Source: an uncultured Pelagibacteraceae bacterium (GTDB lineage Bacteria; Pseudomonadota; Alphaproteobacteria; Pelagibacterales; Pelagibacteraceae). From it: a DNA stretch of 64,000 nt. Below, one piece after another: positions 45,090 through 55,235 of the stretch. Numbering within the stretch: position 1 is the stretch's first letter; every line of letters begins with the position of its first letter. Below the pieces are notes generated by a model, which did no database searches, was not told the DNA's origin, and saw nothing but the letters and a program-made list of their open reading frames with translations. Position numbers and translations under genes: made by a program. Location of the stretch: contig CACNIK010000005.1 in assembly GCA_902620525.1 (NCBI GenBank), positions 31,415 through 95,414 of the forward strand. Direction: 5' to 3'.

Positions 45090-45863
45090 TTAAAAGTTTA
45101 ATAGATCTCTCATTGAATATAGCCCAGCTTTTTTTTTCATTAACCATTTACACGCAGATAATGCGCCCTCAGAATATAAAGCTCTATCAAAAGACTCATG
45201 ATTTAAAGTAACAGTTTCTTTTCCGCTTGAAAATCTTACTTCATGTTCCCCAATTACATTACCTTTTCGGATTGAGTTAAAATTTATTTTCCTACCATAG
45301 GGAAACGTTTTTTTATTCAAATATTTTTTTCCAATTAAATTATAAAGGTTTTTATTTTTTCCATCAGCTATACCTTTTCCCAACATTAAAGCTGTTCCAG
45401 AAGGGTGATCTTTTTTATGTTTATGATGAACTTCGTATACTTTGTTTAGAAAACTATTACCTAAAGATTTAGAGGCAATTTCTGTTAAATACATTAAAAG
45501 GTTAACACCTAAACTCATATTTCCAGCTTTAAGGATTGGTATTTTCCTTGAAAATTTTTTTATCAAATCTTCCTCTTTTTTTGAAAAACCAGTAGTTCCT
45601 ATTACTACTCTTTTTCTTAGTTTCACTGCAATTTTTAAAACTTGCAAAGTACACTTCGGTACTGTGAAATCTACAATTACATTTGCTTTTTTAAATGCAT
45701 TAATGTTATTTAACTCCAGCTTAATACCAGAAACTTTTTTTTTAATTATTCTACTTTCTGTTAGAGCAACTATTTTAAAATCCTTTTTATTTTTGGATGA
45801 TTTTATAAGATGCTGTCCCATTCTACCTAAGCAACCAGTTATAGCTAAATTGATTTTTTTCAT
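45090..45863 (-). CDS. dapB: 4-hydroxy-tetrahydrodipicolinate reductase
   Basis: NAD(P)H-dependent step of lysine and diaminopimelate synthesis. The start is the ATG at 45863, whose product begins with the Rossmann motif NLAITGCLGRMGQHLI; the longer open frame to 46052 only reads the neighbouring small gene out of frame. Further motifs are VVIGTTGFSKKE, the catalytic EVHHKHKKDHPSGTALMLG and a C-terminal LYSMRDLL. The product has 257 residues, slightly under the usual 265-270. Confidence 0.95.
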   Translation of the reverse strand: MKKINLAITGCLGRMGQHLIKSSKNKKDFKIVALTESRIIKKKVSGIKLELNNINAFKKANVIVDFTVPKCTLQVLKIAVKLRKRVVIGTTGFSKKEEDLIKKFSRKIPILKAGNMSLGVNLLMYLTEIASKSLGNSFLNKVYEVHHKHKKDHPSGTALMLGKGIADGKNKNLYNLIGKKYLNKKTFPYGRKINFNSIRKGNVIGEHEVRFSSGKETVTLNHESFDRALYSEGALSACKWLMKKKAGLYSMRDLLNF

Positions 45864-45865
45864 TA

Positions 45866-46030
45866 TTAAAATAGATTTATAATTACAACAATAATCATCA
45901 CAATTATAGTCCAAATAAAAAGATTTTGAACCAATTGCCTTCTTTTTTTGTTGGTATTTAAAAATGAAGGAAGAACTAAAAATAACACTGCAACCAGAAA
46001 GATAGCAGACATAATTTCTTGCATTGCCAT
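45866..46030 (-). CDS. small two-helix membrane protein, 54 aa
   Basis: ATG at 46030 opens a 54-codon frame ending in TAA at 45868-45866. The product has two hydrophobic helices, about 6-23 (IMSAIFLVAVLFLVLPSF) and 37-54 (NLFIWTIIVMIIVVIINL), with a charged turn NTNKKRRQ between; the basic turn should face the cytoplasm. I recognise no family. It fills the gap between dnaJ (6 bp upstream) and dapB (2 bp downstream) on the same strand, so a real gene is likely. Confidence 0.72.
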   Translation of the reverse strand: MAMQEIMSAIFLVAVLFLVLPSFLNTNKKRRQLVQNLFIWTIIVMIIVVIINLF

Positions 46031-46036
46031 AAATAA

Positions 46037-47164
46037 TTATGAGCTTTTCCAAAATTTTTTTGCTTTTTCAAAAAAGTTTTTAATAATTGGGCTTGATTTT
46101 TCCGACTCTATTTTTCTAAACTCCTCCAAAAGCTCCTTCTGTTTTGAATTTAAACTTGAGGGAACCTCAGTAAATATTTTTATATATAAATCACCATAGC
46201 CATTGCCTCTTAGTATCGGCATACCTTTGCCTTTAAGTCTTAATTGTTTTCCATGTTGCGTTCCAGAAGGAATTTTGATTTTTGCTTTACCACCATCAAT
46301 TGATGGCACTTCCACAGAAGTGCCTAACGCTGCATCAGTAAATGTTATAGGCAGTTCAAAATATAAATTTTCATCTGATCTTTGAAAAATACTATGATTA
46401 TCAACCGAAACAAATAAGTATAAATCTCCAGTAGATCCGCCTTTACTGCCCGCTTCACCTTTGCCGGAGACTCTTATTCTAGTTCCGTCGTCAACACCTT
46501 TTGGAATTTTCACTGAAACACTTTCTTTACTTTGAATTTTACCGATACCACCACATTGTTTACAAGGATTACTGATATTTTCCCCATAACCACTACATTC
46601 CGGACAAGTTTGTTGGATAGTAAAAAATCCTTGATTTGATCTTACTTTACCTCTTCCATTACAATATTTACATGTTACAAGTTTTGAGCCAGGCTCTGAT
46701 CCTTGACCTGTGCATCTAGAACATTTTTTGTAAGTCGTGTAATTTATCTTTTTATTTAAGCCTGAATAAGCTTCCTCCATACTTATAGACACATCATATC
46801 TTAAATCATTACCTCTGTTAGAGGACCTTCTTCCAGATCTTCTACCACCACCAAATACATCGTCTCCAAAAAAATCTTCAAAAATATCTGAGAATGAAGA
46901 TCCAAAATCAAAATTACCAAATCCTTGATTTCCACCACCCTCAAAAGCTGCATGACCGAACTGATCGTAATTAGTTTTTCTTTTATCGTCTGAAAGTACG
47001 TGATACGCCTCGCTCGCCTCTTTAAACTTGTCTTCTGATGCTTTATCGCCTTTGTTTTTATCGGGGTGATATTTTAATGCCAATTTGCGATAGGCTTTTT
47101 TTATTTCATCCTTAGAAGCGGATTTAGATACACCTAAGATTTCATAATAATCTCTTTTTGCCAC
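46037..47164 (-). CDS. dnaJ: chaperone DnaJ (Hsp40)
   Basis: Co-chaperone that stimulates DnaK ATPase. The J domain contains the essential HPD ([14 protein letters not shown]), then a Gly/Phe-rich stretch (about 75-105), the zinc domain with four CxxCxGxG repeats ([32 protein letters not shown]) and the C-terminal substrate domains. The protein has 375 residues, normal length. It lies 23 bp after dnaK. Confidence 0.98.
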   Translation of the reverse strand: MAKRDYYEILGVSKSASKDEIKKAYRKLALKYHPDKNKGDKASEDKFKEASEAYHVLSDDKRKTNYDQFGHAAFEGGGNQGFGNFDFGSSFSDIFEDFFGDDVFGGGRRSGRRSSNRGNDLRYDVSISMEEAYSGLNKKINYTTYKKCSRCTGQGSEPGSKLVTCKYCNGRGKVRSNQGFFTIQQTCPECSGYGENISNPCKQCGGIGKIQSKESVSVKIPKGVDDGTRIRVSGKGEAGSKGGSTGDLYLFVSVDNHSIFQRSDENLYFELPITFTDAALGTSVEVPSIDGGKAKIKIPSGTQHGKQLRLKGKGMPILRGNGYGDLYIKIFTEVPSSLNSKQKELLEEFRKIESEKSSPIIKNFFEKAKKFWKSS

Positions 47165-47187
47165 AAGAAATTGCTCCTTTTTTTATC

Positions 47188-49113
47188 TTAGGCGCTTTTT
47201 TCTTTGTCTTCTTTTACTTCTTCGAAGTCAGCGTCAACAACATTTTCTTTATCATCACCCTTGTTTTTAGGATCTTGGTTATCTTTATCGTCTTTAGGTT
47301 GATTTTTTTGCTGGCTCTTGTAAATAGCTTCACCAAGTTTCATTGAAACCTGTACAAGGCTTTGAGTTTTTTTCTTAATGTCCTCTGTATCTGTGCCTTT
47401 TAGTGCTTCTTTAAGATCAGAAACACTATTTTCAATAGCTTTCTTTTCTTCAGCTGAAACTTTATCACCGTGTTCTTTTAAACTTTTTTCAGTGGAGAAA
47501 ACAATACTATCTGCTTGATTTCTTGCATCAACGCCATCCCTTTTTTTCTTATCAGCTTCTTTATTTGCCTCAGCATCTTTCACCATTTTATTTATCTCTT
47601 CTTCAGATAAACCACCAGAAGCTTGAATTTGTATCTTTTGTTCCTTACCTGTACCCTTATCTTTTGCTGAAACGCTAACTATACCGTTAGCATCAATATC
47701 AAAGGTTACTTCAATTTGAGGAGTTCCTCTAGCAGCTGGAGGTATGCCAACTAATTCAAAATTTCCTAATAGTTTGTTATCAGCTGCCATTTCTCTTTCT
47801 CCTTGTAAAACTCTAATTGAAACAGCAGGTTGATTATCTTCTGCAGTAGAAAACACCTGGCTTTTTTTTGTAGGAATAGTCGTGTTTTTATCTATAAGTT
47901 TTGTCGATACACCACCTAAAGTTTCAATTCCTAATGATAATGGTGTGACGTCAAGAAGTAAAACGTCTTTAACATCGCCTTGAAGAACACCAGCCTGGAT
48001 TGCTGCACCCATTGCAACAACTTCATCAGGATTTACACTTTTATTGGGCTCTTTCCCAAAAAAGTTTTTAACTGTTTCAATTATTTTTGGCATTCTAGTC
48101 ATCCCACCGACTAATACCACCTCATTAATTTCTGCCGCAGAAAAACCAGAGTCTTTCAAAGCTGTTTTACATGGGTTCAGTGTTCTTTCAATTAAACTTT
48201 GAACCAAAGCTTCTAATTTTGCTCTGGTAAATTTTAAATTCAAATGTTTTGGACCGGATTTATCAGCTGTAATGAACGGTAAATTTATTTCAGTTTGTGT
48301 TGCTGAAGAAAGCTCAATTTTTGCTTTCTCTGCAGCTTCTTTTAATCTTTGTAATGCTAGTTTATCAGATTTCAAGTCTATACCATTGTCTTTTTTAAAT
48401 TCATTAACTAAATATTCAACTATAGTGTCATCAAAATCTTCCCCACCTAAAAAAGTATCTCCATTTGTAGATTTTACTTCAAATACTCCATCGCCAATTT
48501 CTAAAATTGATACATCAAATGTACCTCCGCCTAAATCATAAACAGCTATTTTTTTTCCACCCTTTTTATCCAAACCATAAGCCAAAGATGCCGCCGTTGG
48601 TTCATTGATAATTCTTAGAACCTCTAATCCAGCAATTTTACCTGCATCTTTTGTTGCCTGTCTCTGAGAGTCATTAAAATAAGCAGGTACAGTTATAACT
48701 GCTTTAGTTACTGCTTGGCCTAAATATTTTTCTGCCGTTTCTTTCATCTTCTGGAGTACAAACGCCGAAATTTGAGCAGGTGAGTACTTTTTACCTTTAC
48801 CTTCTACCCAAGCATCGCCATTATCAGATTTAATTATTTTATATGGAACCTTTGAAATATCTTTTTGTACTGATGGTCCATCGAATTTTCTACCTATAAG
48901 TCTTTTAACTGCAAAAATAGTGTCTTCAGGATTTGTTACCGCTTGTCTTTTTGCAGGTTGGCCGACTAATTTTTCCTCTTTTTCTAAAAAGGCCACTACC
49001 GACGGCGTGGTTCTAGCGCCTTCTGTATTTTCTAAAACCTTCGCTTGTGTACCATCCATTATAGCTACACAAGAGTTGGTAGTTCCTAAATCTATTCCAA
49101 TAACTCTACTCAT
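47188..49113 (-). CDS. dnaK: chaperone DnaK (Hsp70)
   Basis: ATP-driven folding chaperone of 641 residues. [17 protein letters not shown] is the N-terminal ATPase signature; [17 protein letters not shown] and [13 protein letters not shown] are the other two; the linker [15 protein letters not shown] and a substrate-binding domain with lid follow. The C-terminal tail is acidic and ends in the usual D-A-D-F-E-E-V pattern ([11 protein letters not shown]). grpE lies 59 bp upstream and dnaJ downstream, forming a grpE-dnaK-dnaJ heat-shock operon. Confidence 0.98.
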   Translation of the reverse strand: MSRVIGIDLGTTNSCVAIMDGTQAKVLENTEGARTTPSVVAFLEKEEKLVGQPAKRQAVTNPEDTIFAVKRLIGRKFDGPSVQKDISKVPYKIIKSDNGDAWVEGKGKKYSPAQISAFVLQKMKETAEKYLGQAVTKAVITVPAYFNDSQRQATKDAGKIAGLEVLRIINEPTAASLAYGLDKKGGKKIAVYDLGGGTFDVSILEIGDGVFEVKSTNGDTFLGGEDFDDTIVEYLVNEFKKDNGIDLKSDKLALQRLKEAAEKAKIELSSATQTEINLPFITADKSGPKHLNLKFTRAKLEALVQSLIERTLNPCKTALKDSGFSAAEINEVVLVGGMTRMPKIIETVKNFFGKEPNKSVNPDEVVAMGAAIQAGVLQGDVKDVLLLDVTPLSLGIETLGGVSTKLIDKNTTIPTKKSQVFSTAEDNQPAVSIRVLQGEREMAADNKLLGNFELVGIPPAARGTPQIEVTFDIDANGIVSVSAKDKGTGKEQKIQIQASGGLSEEEINKMVKDAEANKEADKKKRDGVDARNQADSIVFSTEKSLKEHGDKVSAEEKKAIENSVSDLKEALKGTDTEDIKKKTQSLVQVSMKLGEAIYKSQQKNQPKDDKDNQDPKNKGDDKENVVDADFEEVKEDKEKSA

Positions 49114-49172
49114 ATTTTCCTTTGTTTACTAAATCTATATGGGGTCTAATTACTAATCTACAAGGTGTTTTT

Positions 49173-49745
49173 TTATTTATTTTTGTCATTTTTCTCACCT
49201 TTTTTCTTCGAAATTCCTACAAATGATGGCCTTAACAATCTCTCACCAAACATAAAGCCTGGTTGAATTTCTTGAATAATTGTACCGGGCTCAACCTTCT
49301 CATCTTCGATTTCTAGCATTGCTTGATGAAAATTTGGATCAAACATTTTATTTAAACATTTAATTTTAGTGATTTTATTTTTTTCAAAAGTAGAAATTAA
49401 ATCTTTTTCTATTATTTCGATATTTTTTAGAAATTTTGTAAATTCCTTACTTTTTTTTAGAACCTCATCTTCCTGCATTGATTTTTTTGCCCTTTGTAAA
49501 TTATCTAATGACGTTAACATCTCTCGAGCAAAATTAAAGCCCCCAAAATCAAAGGCGTCTTTAATTTCTTTTTCAAACCTTCTTCTTTGATTTTCAGAGT
49601 CCGCTAAAGCTCTGAGGAGTTTATCTTCAGATATTTTTAATTTTTCTTCAACAGTGTGTTCAACTTTTTCACTCTTGGTCTCCCCAGCTATCGAAGACTT
49701 ATTATCCTCTTTATTTACATTTTCGTCTTTGTTAGATTCACTCAT
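49173..49745 (-). CDS. grpE: nucleotide exchange factor GrpE
   Basis: Releases ADP from DnaK. The 190-residue protein has an acidic, disordered N-terminus, a long coiled coil (about 30-90, including RALADSENQRRRFEKEI) and a beta domain with MFDPNFHQAMLEIEDEKVEPGTIIQEIQPGFMFGERLLRPSFVGI (split motif). It heads the leftward grpE-dnaK-dnaJ group. The 41-bp gap to the divergent rdgB holds a TATAAT (49754-49759) in the rightward direction, with only a weak -35 candidate. Confidence 0.95.
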   Translation of the reverse strand: MSESNKDENVNKEDNKSSIAGETKSEKVEHTVEEKLKISEDKLLRALADSENQRRRFEKEIKDAFDFGGFNFAREMLTSLDNLQRAKKSMQEDEVLKKSKEFTKFLKNIEIIEKDLISTFEKNKITKIKCLNKMFDPNFHQAMLEIEDEKVEPGTIIQEIQPGFMFGERLLRPSFVGISKKKGEKNDKNK

Positions 49746-49786
49746 AATTGTTATATAATGTAAAAAAATGCAATTACTAGTATCCG

Positions 49787-50386
49787 ATGAAAAAAAATAA
49801 CATACTGCTTATAGGCACCCATAATGATGGAAAATTTAAGGAAATAAGCAAATTAATTAGCAAAAAAATTAAGAAGATTTCGCCAAAAAGTTTGAAAATT
49901 AAGGCACCAAAAGAAACTGGTAAAACTTTCAGATCAAATTCAGAACTCAAAGCTAATTTTTTTTACAAGAGATCAAAACTAATCTCAATATCGGATGATT
50001 CTGGTCTAGAAATTCTGGCATTGAAAAAAAAACCAGGAATATATTCAGCAAGATGGGCAAAACGAAGTGGAAGCTTCAAAAAAGCAATGATCAATATTTT
50101 AAAAAAAATAAAAAATAAAAAGAATAGAAAAGCCAGATTTATTTGTAGTTTATCAATAAAGCTGAATAAAAAAAAAATGATTACCTCTATTGGAATTGTA
50201 AATGGAAATATATCATTAAAAATTTTGGGTAACAAAGGATTTGGTTATGATTCAATTTTTATTCCTAAAAACTCTAAACTTACCTTCGGACAGATAAGTA
50301 CTGCAAAAAAAATGAACATTGATCACAGAAGTATAGCTTTTAAAAAATTAAAAAGAAAATTAAAACTTAGTAAATTTTTTATTTGA
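49787..50386 (+). CDS. rdgB: non-canonical purine NTP pyrophosphatase (RdgB/HAM1)
   Basis: Hydrolyses dITP, ITP and XTP to clean the nucleotide pool. The 199-residue protein has LIGTHNDGKFKEISKL, the catalytic SISDDSGLEILAL, GNKGFGYDSIFIP and DHRSIAFKKLK. It is unusually lysine-rich. The last 27 bases overlap the end of the convergent periplasmic-binding gene. In alphaproteobacteria rdgB lies close to grpE, as here. Confidence 0.95.
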   Translation: MKKNNILLIGTHNDGKFKEISKLISKKIKKISPKSLKIKAPKETGKTFRSNSELKANFFYKRSKLISISDDSGLEILALKKKPGIYSARWAKRSGSFKKAMINILKKIKNKKNRKARFICSLSIKLNKKKMITSIGIVNGNISLKILGNKGFGYDSIFIPKNSKLTFGQISTAKKMNIDHRSIAFKKLKRKLKLSKFFI

Positions 50387-51514
50387 AACTTTATACATAT
50401 TAAGTTTTTGAATTAATTTTCCGTCTTTAAAACTAAATGTTCCAATTTTACCTTTTATGTTATCTTTTATGACGAAATCTTTCATGGAAGAAATCTTAAA
50501 ATCCTTTTTTTTCCAAATATAATAAATTAGTCCGAGAGCGTCATAAGTTAAAATTGTAATTTCAGTTGGTTGTAAACCGTAAACCTTAAAGTATTTTCTT
50601 TTGTATTTTTGAAAATTATTAATATCTACAGATGGATAATATAAATTTTCTATAGAATTTTCTAAGAAGATACTTTTATCAAACCATTGGTTTACAGTTA
50701 CGATTAAAACTTCGTCCTGGTCTACATCTGAATAGACTAATGAAGTAAGCACACTTTTTAGGCTGTCTCCGAAATCAATAATTATTACCGAGTCAAAATT
50801 TACTTTTCCGATTGTGTACTTTTGCTCTAACCTTTTTAATTCTAATTTAGATGCCTCATCTTCTTTTTCTTCTAATATTTTTACTCTTGAAATTAGATTT
50901 CTTTTTCTTTGTTTATAATTAGTTAATTTTTCAATGTCACTGGTAAGAATTTTTGGATCAGAGCTGTATTTAAATATTTTTTTGTTATTAATCTTTATAT
51001 TGCTAATCTTAGAGTCAATTAGTGGTGCGTATTTATTTTTTGGATAGATAATAATTGTTTTTTTTCGTTCATTTTTTTCTATAAAATTTTCTATTGATTT
51101 TATTTGAGACTCTAAACTAACACCAATACTTAAGATATTGTTTTGAACTTTTGGGTCAATATTTGAGGGAGAAATAAAAATCATATCTCTGTAATTTGAT
51201 AATATTTTAAAGTCTTCATGGCTTATCGGTCCAATAACAATCTTAATATTTTCATCTTTTAAAGACTCTAAAGATTTAATTAATTTTTCAGGATTATTAA
51301 AACCGGAGTCTCTTGGAAAAATTTTTATTTTTTCATCATCAATCTCATCCAAAGCTAGTTGAAGGGATAACATTATTGATTGACCTATGTCTTTGTATTC
51401 TCCGCTAAATGGAGCCAAAACTCCTACCCTGAGATATTTTTGGTTCTCATTCGCAAAAGAGTTAAAATTATAAAATAATAATATATAAGTAATAATAACT
51501 ATTTTTTTTAACAT
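50360..51514 (-). CDS. periplasmic-binding-fold protein, LpoA/penicillin-binding-protein-activator-like
   Basis: Secreted protein of 384 residues with an N-terminal signal-like helix (IVIITYILLFYNFNSFA). The body is a type 1 periplasmic-binding fold: VGVLAPFSGEYKDIGQSIMLSLQLAL, KIVIGPISHEDFKIL, and EITILTYDALGLIYYIW. Neighbours rsmI and a dolP-like gene reproduce the E. coli lpoA-rsmI-dolP neighbourhood, so a role as an activator of penicillin-binding proteins is a fair inference. A solute receptor for an ABC transporter is the alternative, but no permease genes are near. Confidence 0.82.
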   Translation of the reverse strand: MLKKIVIITYILLFYNFNSFANENQKYLRVGVLAPFSGEYKDIGQSIMLSLQLALDEIDDEKIKIFPRDSGFNNPEKLIKSLESLKDENIKIVIGPISHEDFKILSNYRDMIFISPSNIDPKVQNNILSIGVSLESQIKSIENFIEKNERKKTIIIYPKNKYAPLIDSKISNIKINNKKIFKYSSDPKILTSDIEKLTNYKQRKRNLISRVKILEEKEDEASKLELKRLEQKYTIGKVNFDSVIIIDFGDSLKSVLTSLVYSDVDQDEVLIVTVNQWFDKSIFLENSIENLYYPSVDINNFQKYKRKYFKVYGLQPTEITILTYDALGLIYYIWKKKDFKISSMKDFVIKDNIKGKIGTFSFKDGKLIQKLNMYKVSNKKFTKF

Positions 51515-51520
51515 GACTTT

Positions 51521-52351
51521 ATGAATACTTTAGAAAAAGGCTTATATATCGTTTCAACACCAATAGGAAATTTAAAGGATATAACATTTCGAGCGGTCGA
51601 AGTTCTTAAGAATTCTGATTTCATTCTTTGTGAGGACACAAGACACTCTGCAAAATTATTGAATACATTTAACATAAAAAATAAATTAATTTCATATCAC
51701 AAATTTAATGAAAAAAAATCTGTAAGTAAAATTATACAATATTTAAATGAGGGCAAAATTTTGTCTTTAATTTCAGATGCAGGAACACCAGTTTTATCTG
51801 ACCCAGGAAATATAGTAATCAAGGAATGTGTTAAAAATGACCTTAAAGTTTTTACTGTGCCAGGACCATCTGCTGTGGCTGCGGCGGTAAGTTTGTCTGG
51901 ATTTGGAGATAAATTTTTATTTTATGGTTTTCTTCCTAAAACTGAAAATGAACTTAATACAATTTTAAAAAAATTGAATATAGAAGATTTTTCATTAGTG
52001 TTTTTTATACCAGCAATCAAAATAAATTTTTACATAAAACATTTTAAAAAGTATTTTTCTGGAAGAGATATTTTTATAGCAAGGGAAATGACAAAAAAGT
52101 ATGAGACTTATTATAGAGAAAGTATTAACAATTTAGGTGCTATTAAATTACAATTAAAAGGTGAATTAACTATTGTCATATCTCAAAAAATTAAAAAAAA
52201 ATTATTAACAACCGATTATGTAAAAATTGAAAAACAAGTTAAAAAATATTTAAAAAGCTATACAGTAAAAGATATTGTTGAACTTATATCTAAAAAAGAG
52301 CAGGTGCCAAAAAAAATAATTTATAACCTTTGTATTAAAAACAAAAAATGA
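51521..52351 (+). CDS. rsmI: 16S rRNA (cytidine-2'-O) methyltransferase RsmI
   Basis: Methylates the ribose of C1402 in 16S rRNA. The 276-residue protein shows LYIVSTPIGNLKDITFRAVEVL, CEDTRHSAKLLN, SLISDAGTPVLSDPG and TVPGPSAVAAAVSLSG, all typical of this tetrapyrrole-methylase fold. It begins 6 bp from the divergent LpoA-like gene, so the promoters of the two must overlap each other's coding sequence. Its stop overlaps the dolP-like start (ATGA). Confidence 0.96.
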   Translation: MNTLEKGLYIVSTPIGNLKDITFRAVEVLKNSDFILCEDTRHSAKLLNTFNIKNKLISYHKFNEKKSVSKIIQYLNEGKILSLISDAGTPVLSDPGNIVIKECVKNDLKVFTVPGPSAVAAAVSLSGFGDKFLFYGFLPKTENELNTILKKLNIEDFSLVFFIPAIKINFYIKHFKKYFSGRDIFIAREMTKKYETYYRESINNLGAIKLQLKGELTIVISQKIKKKLLTTDYVKIEKQVKKYLKSYTVKDIVELISKKEQVPKKIIYNLCIKNKK

Positions 52352-52929
52352 AAGCTTATTTATCAATTTTTTTAATAATAACGCTTCTATCAAGCTGTTC
52401 ACCTGCAGGTCGTTTTGGAGCTGGTGTGGACATTACTTTTGATCCAAGAACAATTGGAATGCAAATTGATGATACAATTATGCAAAAAAACTTAGTCGCC
52501 AGATTATCTTTGAATGAAAAAAGATATTTTTTAAATATTCAGGTTGAAGTTTTAGACGGTAGAATATTCTTATCAGGAAAAGTTAATGAGCCTGAGGAAA
52601 AAATTAAGATTACAAAATTAGCTTGGGAAACTAAAGGAGTAAGAGAGGTTAAAAATGCGATAACAATAAAAGGTCAATCAAACTTTAAACAAACTGCTAA
52701 AGACATTTTGATTACCAGTCAACTAAGAGCAGCTTTAATAATTAATAAAAAAACTAAATCAAGAAATTATACTTTAGAGACAATTAACAAAAAGATATAT
52801 ATTTTTGGAATAGCAATGGATATCGATGAAAAAAAGGAAGTTTTATCTGAGGCAGAAAAAATATATGATGTTGAAAAAGTTATTCCATCAATTTATTTAG
52901 CAACAGAACTCAGCAGAAGTAAAATTTAA
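52348..52929 (+). CDS. dolP: BON-domain outer-membrane lipoprotein (DolP/YraP-like)
   Basis: Lipoprotein with two BON domains that in E. coli supports outer-membrane integrity. The 193-residue precursor has a signal peptide and lipobox (ITLLSSCSPAG). BON 1 spans about 45-110 (VEVLDGRIFLSGKVNEPEEK) and BON 2 about 115-185 (ETINKKIYIFGIAMDIDEKK). It is coupled to rsmI by a four-base overlap. Its stop is interlocked with maeB in a shared TTAA. Confidence 0.91.
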   Translation: MKAYLSIFLIITLLSSCSPAGRFGAGVDITFDPRTIGMQIDDTIMQKNLVARLSLNEKRYFLNIQVEVLDGRIFLSGKVNEPEEKIKITKLAWETKGVREVKNAITIKGQSNFKQTAKDILITSQLRAALIINKKTKSRNYTLETINKKIYIFGIAMDIDEKKEVLSEAEKIYDVEKVIPSIYLATELSRSKI

Positions 52930-55211
52930 TTTTTTTTATAATTGATCACATCTGCAGAATAAGCGGCGATAGATGCAAGATTAAGAATATCCGACGTGCT
53001 AGATCGTAATGGTGCAACTTCAATTGGCAAATCCAATCCAATTAACAGCGGCCCAATCAATTTTGCATCTCCAAAAGATTTCATTAATTTAGTTGAAATT
53101 GCAGCGCTATGTAGTGCAGGCATAATTAAAATATTTGCTCTTCCTACTATTTTTGAAAAAGGATAAACATCTTGGTAAATAGGATTTAAGGCAACATCTG
53201 GTTGCATTTCTCCATCAAAATCAAATTCAACTTTTTCATTTTTTAATAATTCTATTGCATCTCTTACATGTTTGGTGTTTCTCGAAATGGGTTTTCCAAA
53301 AGTTGAATGGGATAAAAAAGCTACTTTGGGTTCAAAGCCAAAAAGTTTTGATACCCTTACACATGATTTTGATATGGCGACCAATCTTTCCGAAGAAGGA
53401 AAGTCCTCAACATTGGTGTCTGCAACTAGAACAGTTCTTCCTTTAAATACCATCATTGTCATACCAAAAATAGGCTCACCTTTTCTCGCATCACAAACAT
53501 GTTTTAATTTCTCTATTGATGCAGCATAATGTCTAATATTACCAGTAACCATCGCATCCGCATCTTTACAAGCAATCATAGAAGAGCCGAAAGCTATTCT
53601 ATCATTACGGACTAACCGGTCTACATCTCTTTCTAACTGTCCTGTTCTCTGAAGTTTTTGGTACAAATATTTAGTATATTTCTCTCTCTTATCCCTGTTT
53701 GTTGAATTGACAATTTCAATTTTGAAATTTTCATCTAAACCAATATTTTTTAAAGTTTCTTTTACCCTTTTTTCGTTTCCAATCACCACTGGCGTTCCTA
53801 ATTTATTTTTGCCAAATTCTATCGCAGCTTTAAGCATATTTTCATCTTCACCCTCAGCAAATATAACCCTTTTAGGACTTTTTTTAATGTTTGCATTTAT
53901 TCCCTGCATCAAAGACATGGATGGATCTAATCTTGCAGTAAGTTGATCTTTGTAATCTTCCAGATTTTTAATTTTTTTTCTTGCTACACCACTTTTAATG
54001 GCAGCCTCAGCTACGGCAGAAGGAATTCTTCTTACTAGTCTAGGGTCAAACGTTGAGGGTATAATATACTGTTTTCCATACTTTGGTCTTTCACCTCCAT
54101 ATGCAGCAACAACTTCATCAGGAACGTCTTCTCTTGCTAACAACGCAATTGCATTAGCTGCAGCAACTTTCATTTCATTATTAATTACTTTAGCCCTTAC
54201 ATCTAGTGCTCCCCTAAAAATGTAAGGAAAACCTATTAAATTATTTACTTGATTAGGGTAGTCCGATCTTCCAGTAGCAACAATTGCATCGCTTCTTACT
54301 TCATTAATTATTTCGGGTTTAATTTCAGGATCTGGATTTGCGCAAGCGAAAATTATAGGATTTTTTGCCATTGATTTAATCATTTCACGATTAACAACAT
54401 CTTTTGCAGACAAGCCAAGAAATACATCAGCATCCTTCATAGCTTGCTCTAATGTTCGAAGTTTCGTCTCAACAGCATGAGCAGATTTAAATTGATCTAC
54501 CTGACCTCTTCCTTTGTAAATTACACCTTTTCGATCACACATGATTACATTTTCATTTTTTACACCTATTTTTTTGAATAAGTTTGTACATGCTATTGCC
54601 GATGCACCTGCTCCGTTTACAACTATTTTAACTTCGTTAATTTTTTTCTTTGAAATATCTAATGCATTAATTAAAGCAGCTGTTGTTATAATTGCTGTAC
54701 CATGTTGATCATCATGAAAGACAGGAATATCTAAAATTTCTTTTAACTTCTGCTCTATAATGAAACAATCAGGGGCAGCAATATCTTCAAGATTTATACC
54801 ACCAAATGTACCAGCAATATTTTTAATTGTAGAAATTATTTCATCCGTATTATGGCTATCAATTTCTATGTCTATGGAGTCAATATCTGCAAACCTTTTA
54901 AATAAAACTGCCTTGCCCTCCATAACAGGTTTTGAAGCTAAAGAGCCCAAATTCCCTAAACCAAGAATTGCAGAACCGTTACTTATAACCGCTACTAAAT
55001 TTCCCTTAGAAGTATAGTCATAGGCTTTGGAAGAGTCTTTGGAAATTTCCTTTACAGGTGCCGCCACTCCAGGCGAATAAGCAAGTGATAAATCTCTTTT
55101 TGAGATAAGAGGTTTAGATGAATTAACCTCAATTTTGCCAGACTTATTGCCTATATGAAAATCTAAAGCCTCTTTATCTGTATAATGATCAATTTTTGAT
55201 TTTTTTGTCAT
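52926..55211 (-). CDS. maeB: NADP-dependent malic enzyme with phosphotransacetylase-like domain
   Basis: Decarboxylates malate to pyruvate with NADP. At 761 residues it has the hybrid MaeB design: a malic domain (about 1-425) with SLAYSPGVAAPVKEI, DIAAPDCFIIE and HDDQHGTAIITTAAL, NAD(P) binding at VVNGAGASAIAC, then a C-terminal phosphate acetyltransferase-like domain (about 430-761, VIFAEGEDENML and GPLLIGLDLPIEVAP). The second domain usually serves regulation by acetyl-CoA rather than catalysis. It is divergent from murJ across 57 bp. Confidence 0.96.
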   Translation of the reverse strand: MTKKSKIDHYTDKEALDFHIGNKSGKIEVNSSKPLISKRDLSLAYSPGVAAPVKEISKDSSKAYDYTSKGNLVAVISNGSAILGLGNLGSLASKPVMEGKAVLFKRFADIDSIDIEIDSHNTDEIISTIKNIAGTFGGINLEDIAAPDCFIIEQKLKEILDIPVFHDDQHGTAIITTAALINALDISKKKINEVKIVVNGAGASAIACTNLFKKIGVKNENVIMCDRKGVIYKGRGQVDQFKSAHAVETKLRTLEQAMKDADVFLGLSAKDVVNREMIKSMAKNPIIFACANPDPEIKPEIINEVRSDAIVATGRSDYPNQVNNLIGFPYIFRGALDVRAKVINNEMKVAAANAIALLAREDVPDEVVAAYGGERPKYGKQYIIPSTFDPRLVRRIPSAVAEAAIKSGVARKKIKNLEDYKDQLTARLDPSMSLMQGINANIKKSPKRVIFAEGEDENMLKAAIEFGKNKLGTPVVIGNEKRVKETLKNIGLDENFKIEIVNSTNRDKREKYTKYLYQKLQRTGQLERDVDRLVRNDRIAFGSSMIACKDADAMVTGNIRHYAASIEKLKHVCDARKGEPIFGMTMMVFKGRTVLVADTNVEDFPSSERLVAISKSCVRVSKLFGFEPKVAFLSHSTFGKPISRNTKHVRDAIELLKNEKVEFDFDGEMQPDVALNPIYQDVYPFSKIVGRANILIMPALHSAAISTKLMKSFGDAKLIGPLLIGLDLPIEVAPLRSSTSDILNLASIAAYSADVINYKKN

Positions 55212-55235
55212 TGGATTTTGAGTATGTAATATATA

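Noticed and set aside
45442-45882. 146-residue plus-strand open frame over dapB
   Set aside because: Opposite strand of dapB, Phe/Ile/Leu-rich as expected from reversed lysine-rich codons, no family match.
45864-46052. 63-codon N-terminal extension of dapB
   Set aside because: The Rossmann motif begins right after the ATG at 45863, and the extension is another frame of the small membrane-protein gene.
49754-49759. TATAAT between grpE and rdgB as a full promoter
   Set aside because: A good -10 for rdgB but no convincing -35 at the right distance, and no sigma32-type pattern for grpE; mentioned only within grpE.
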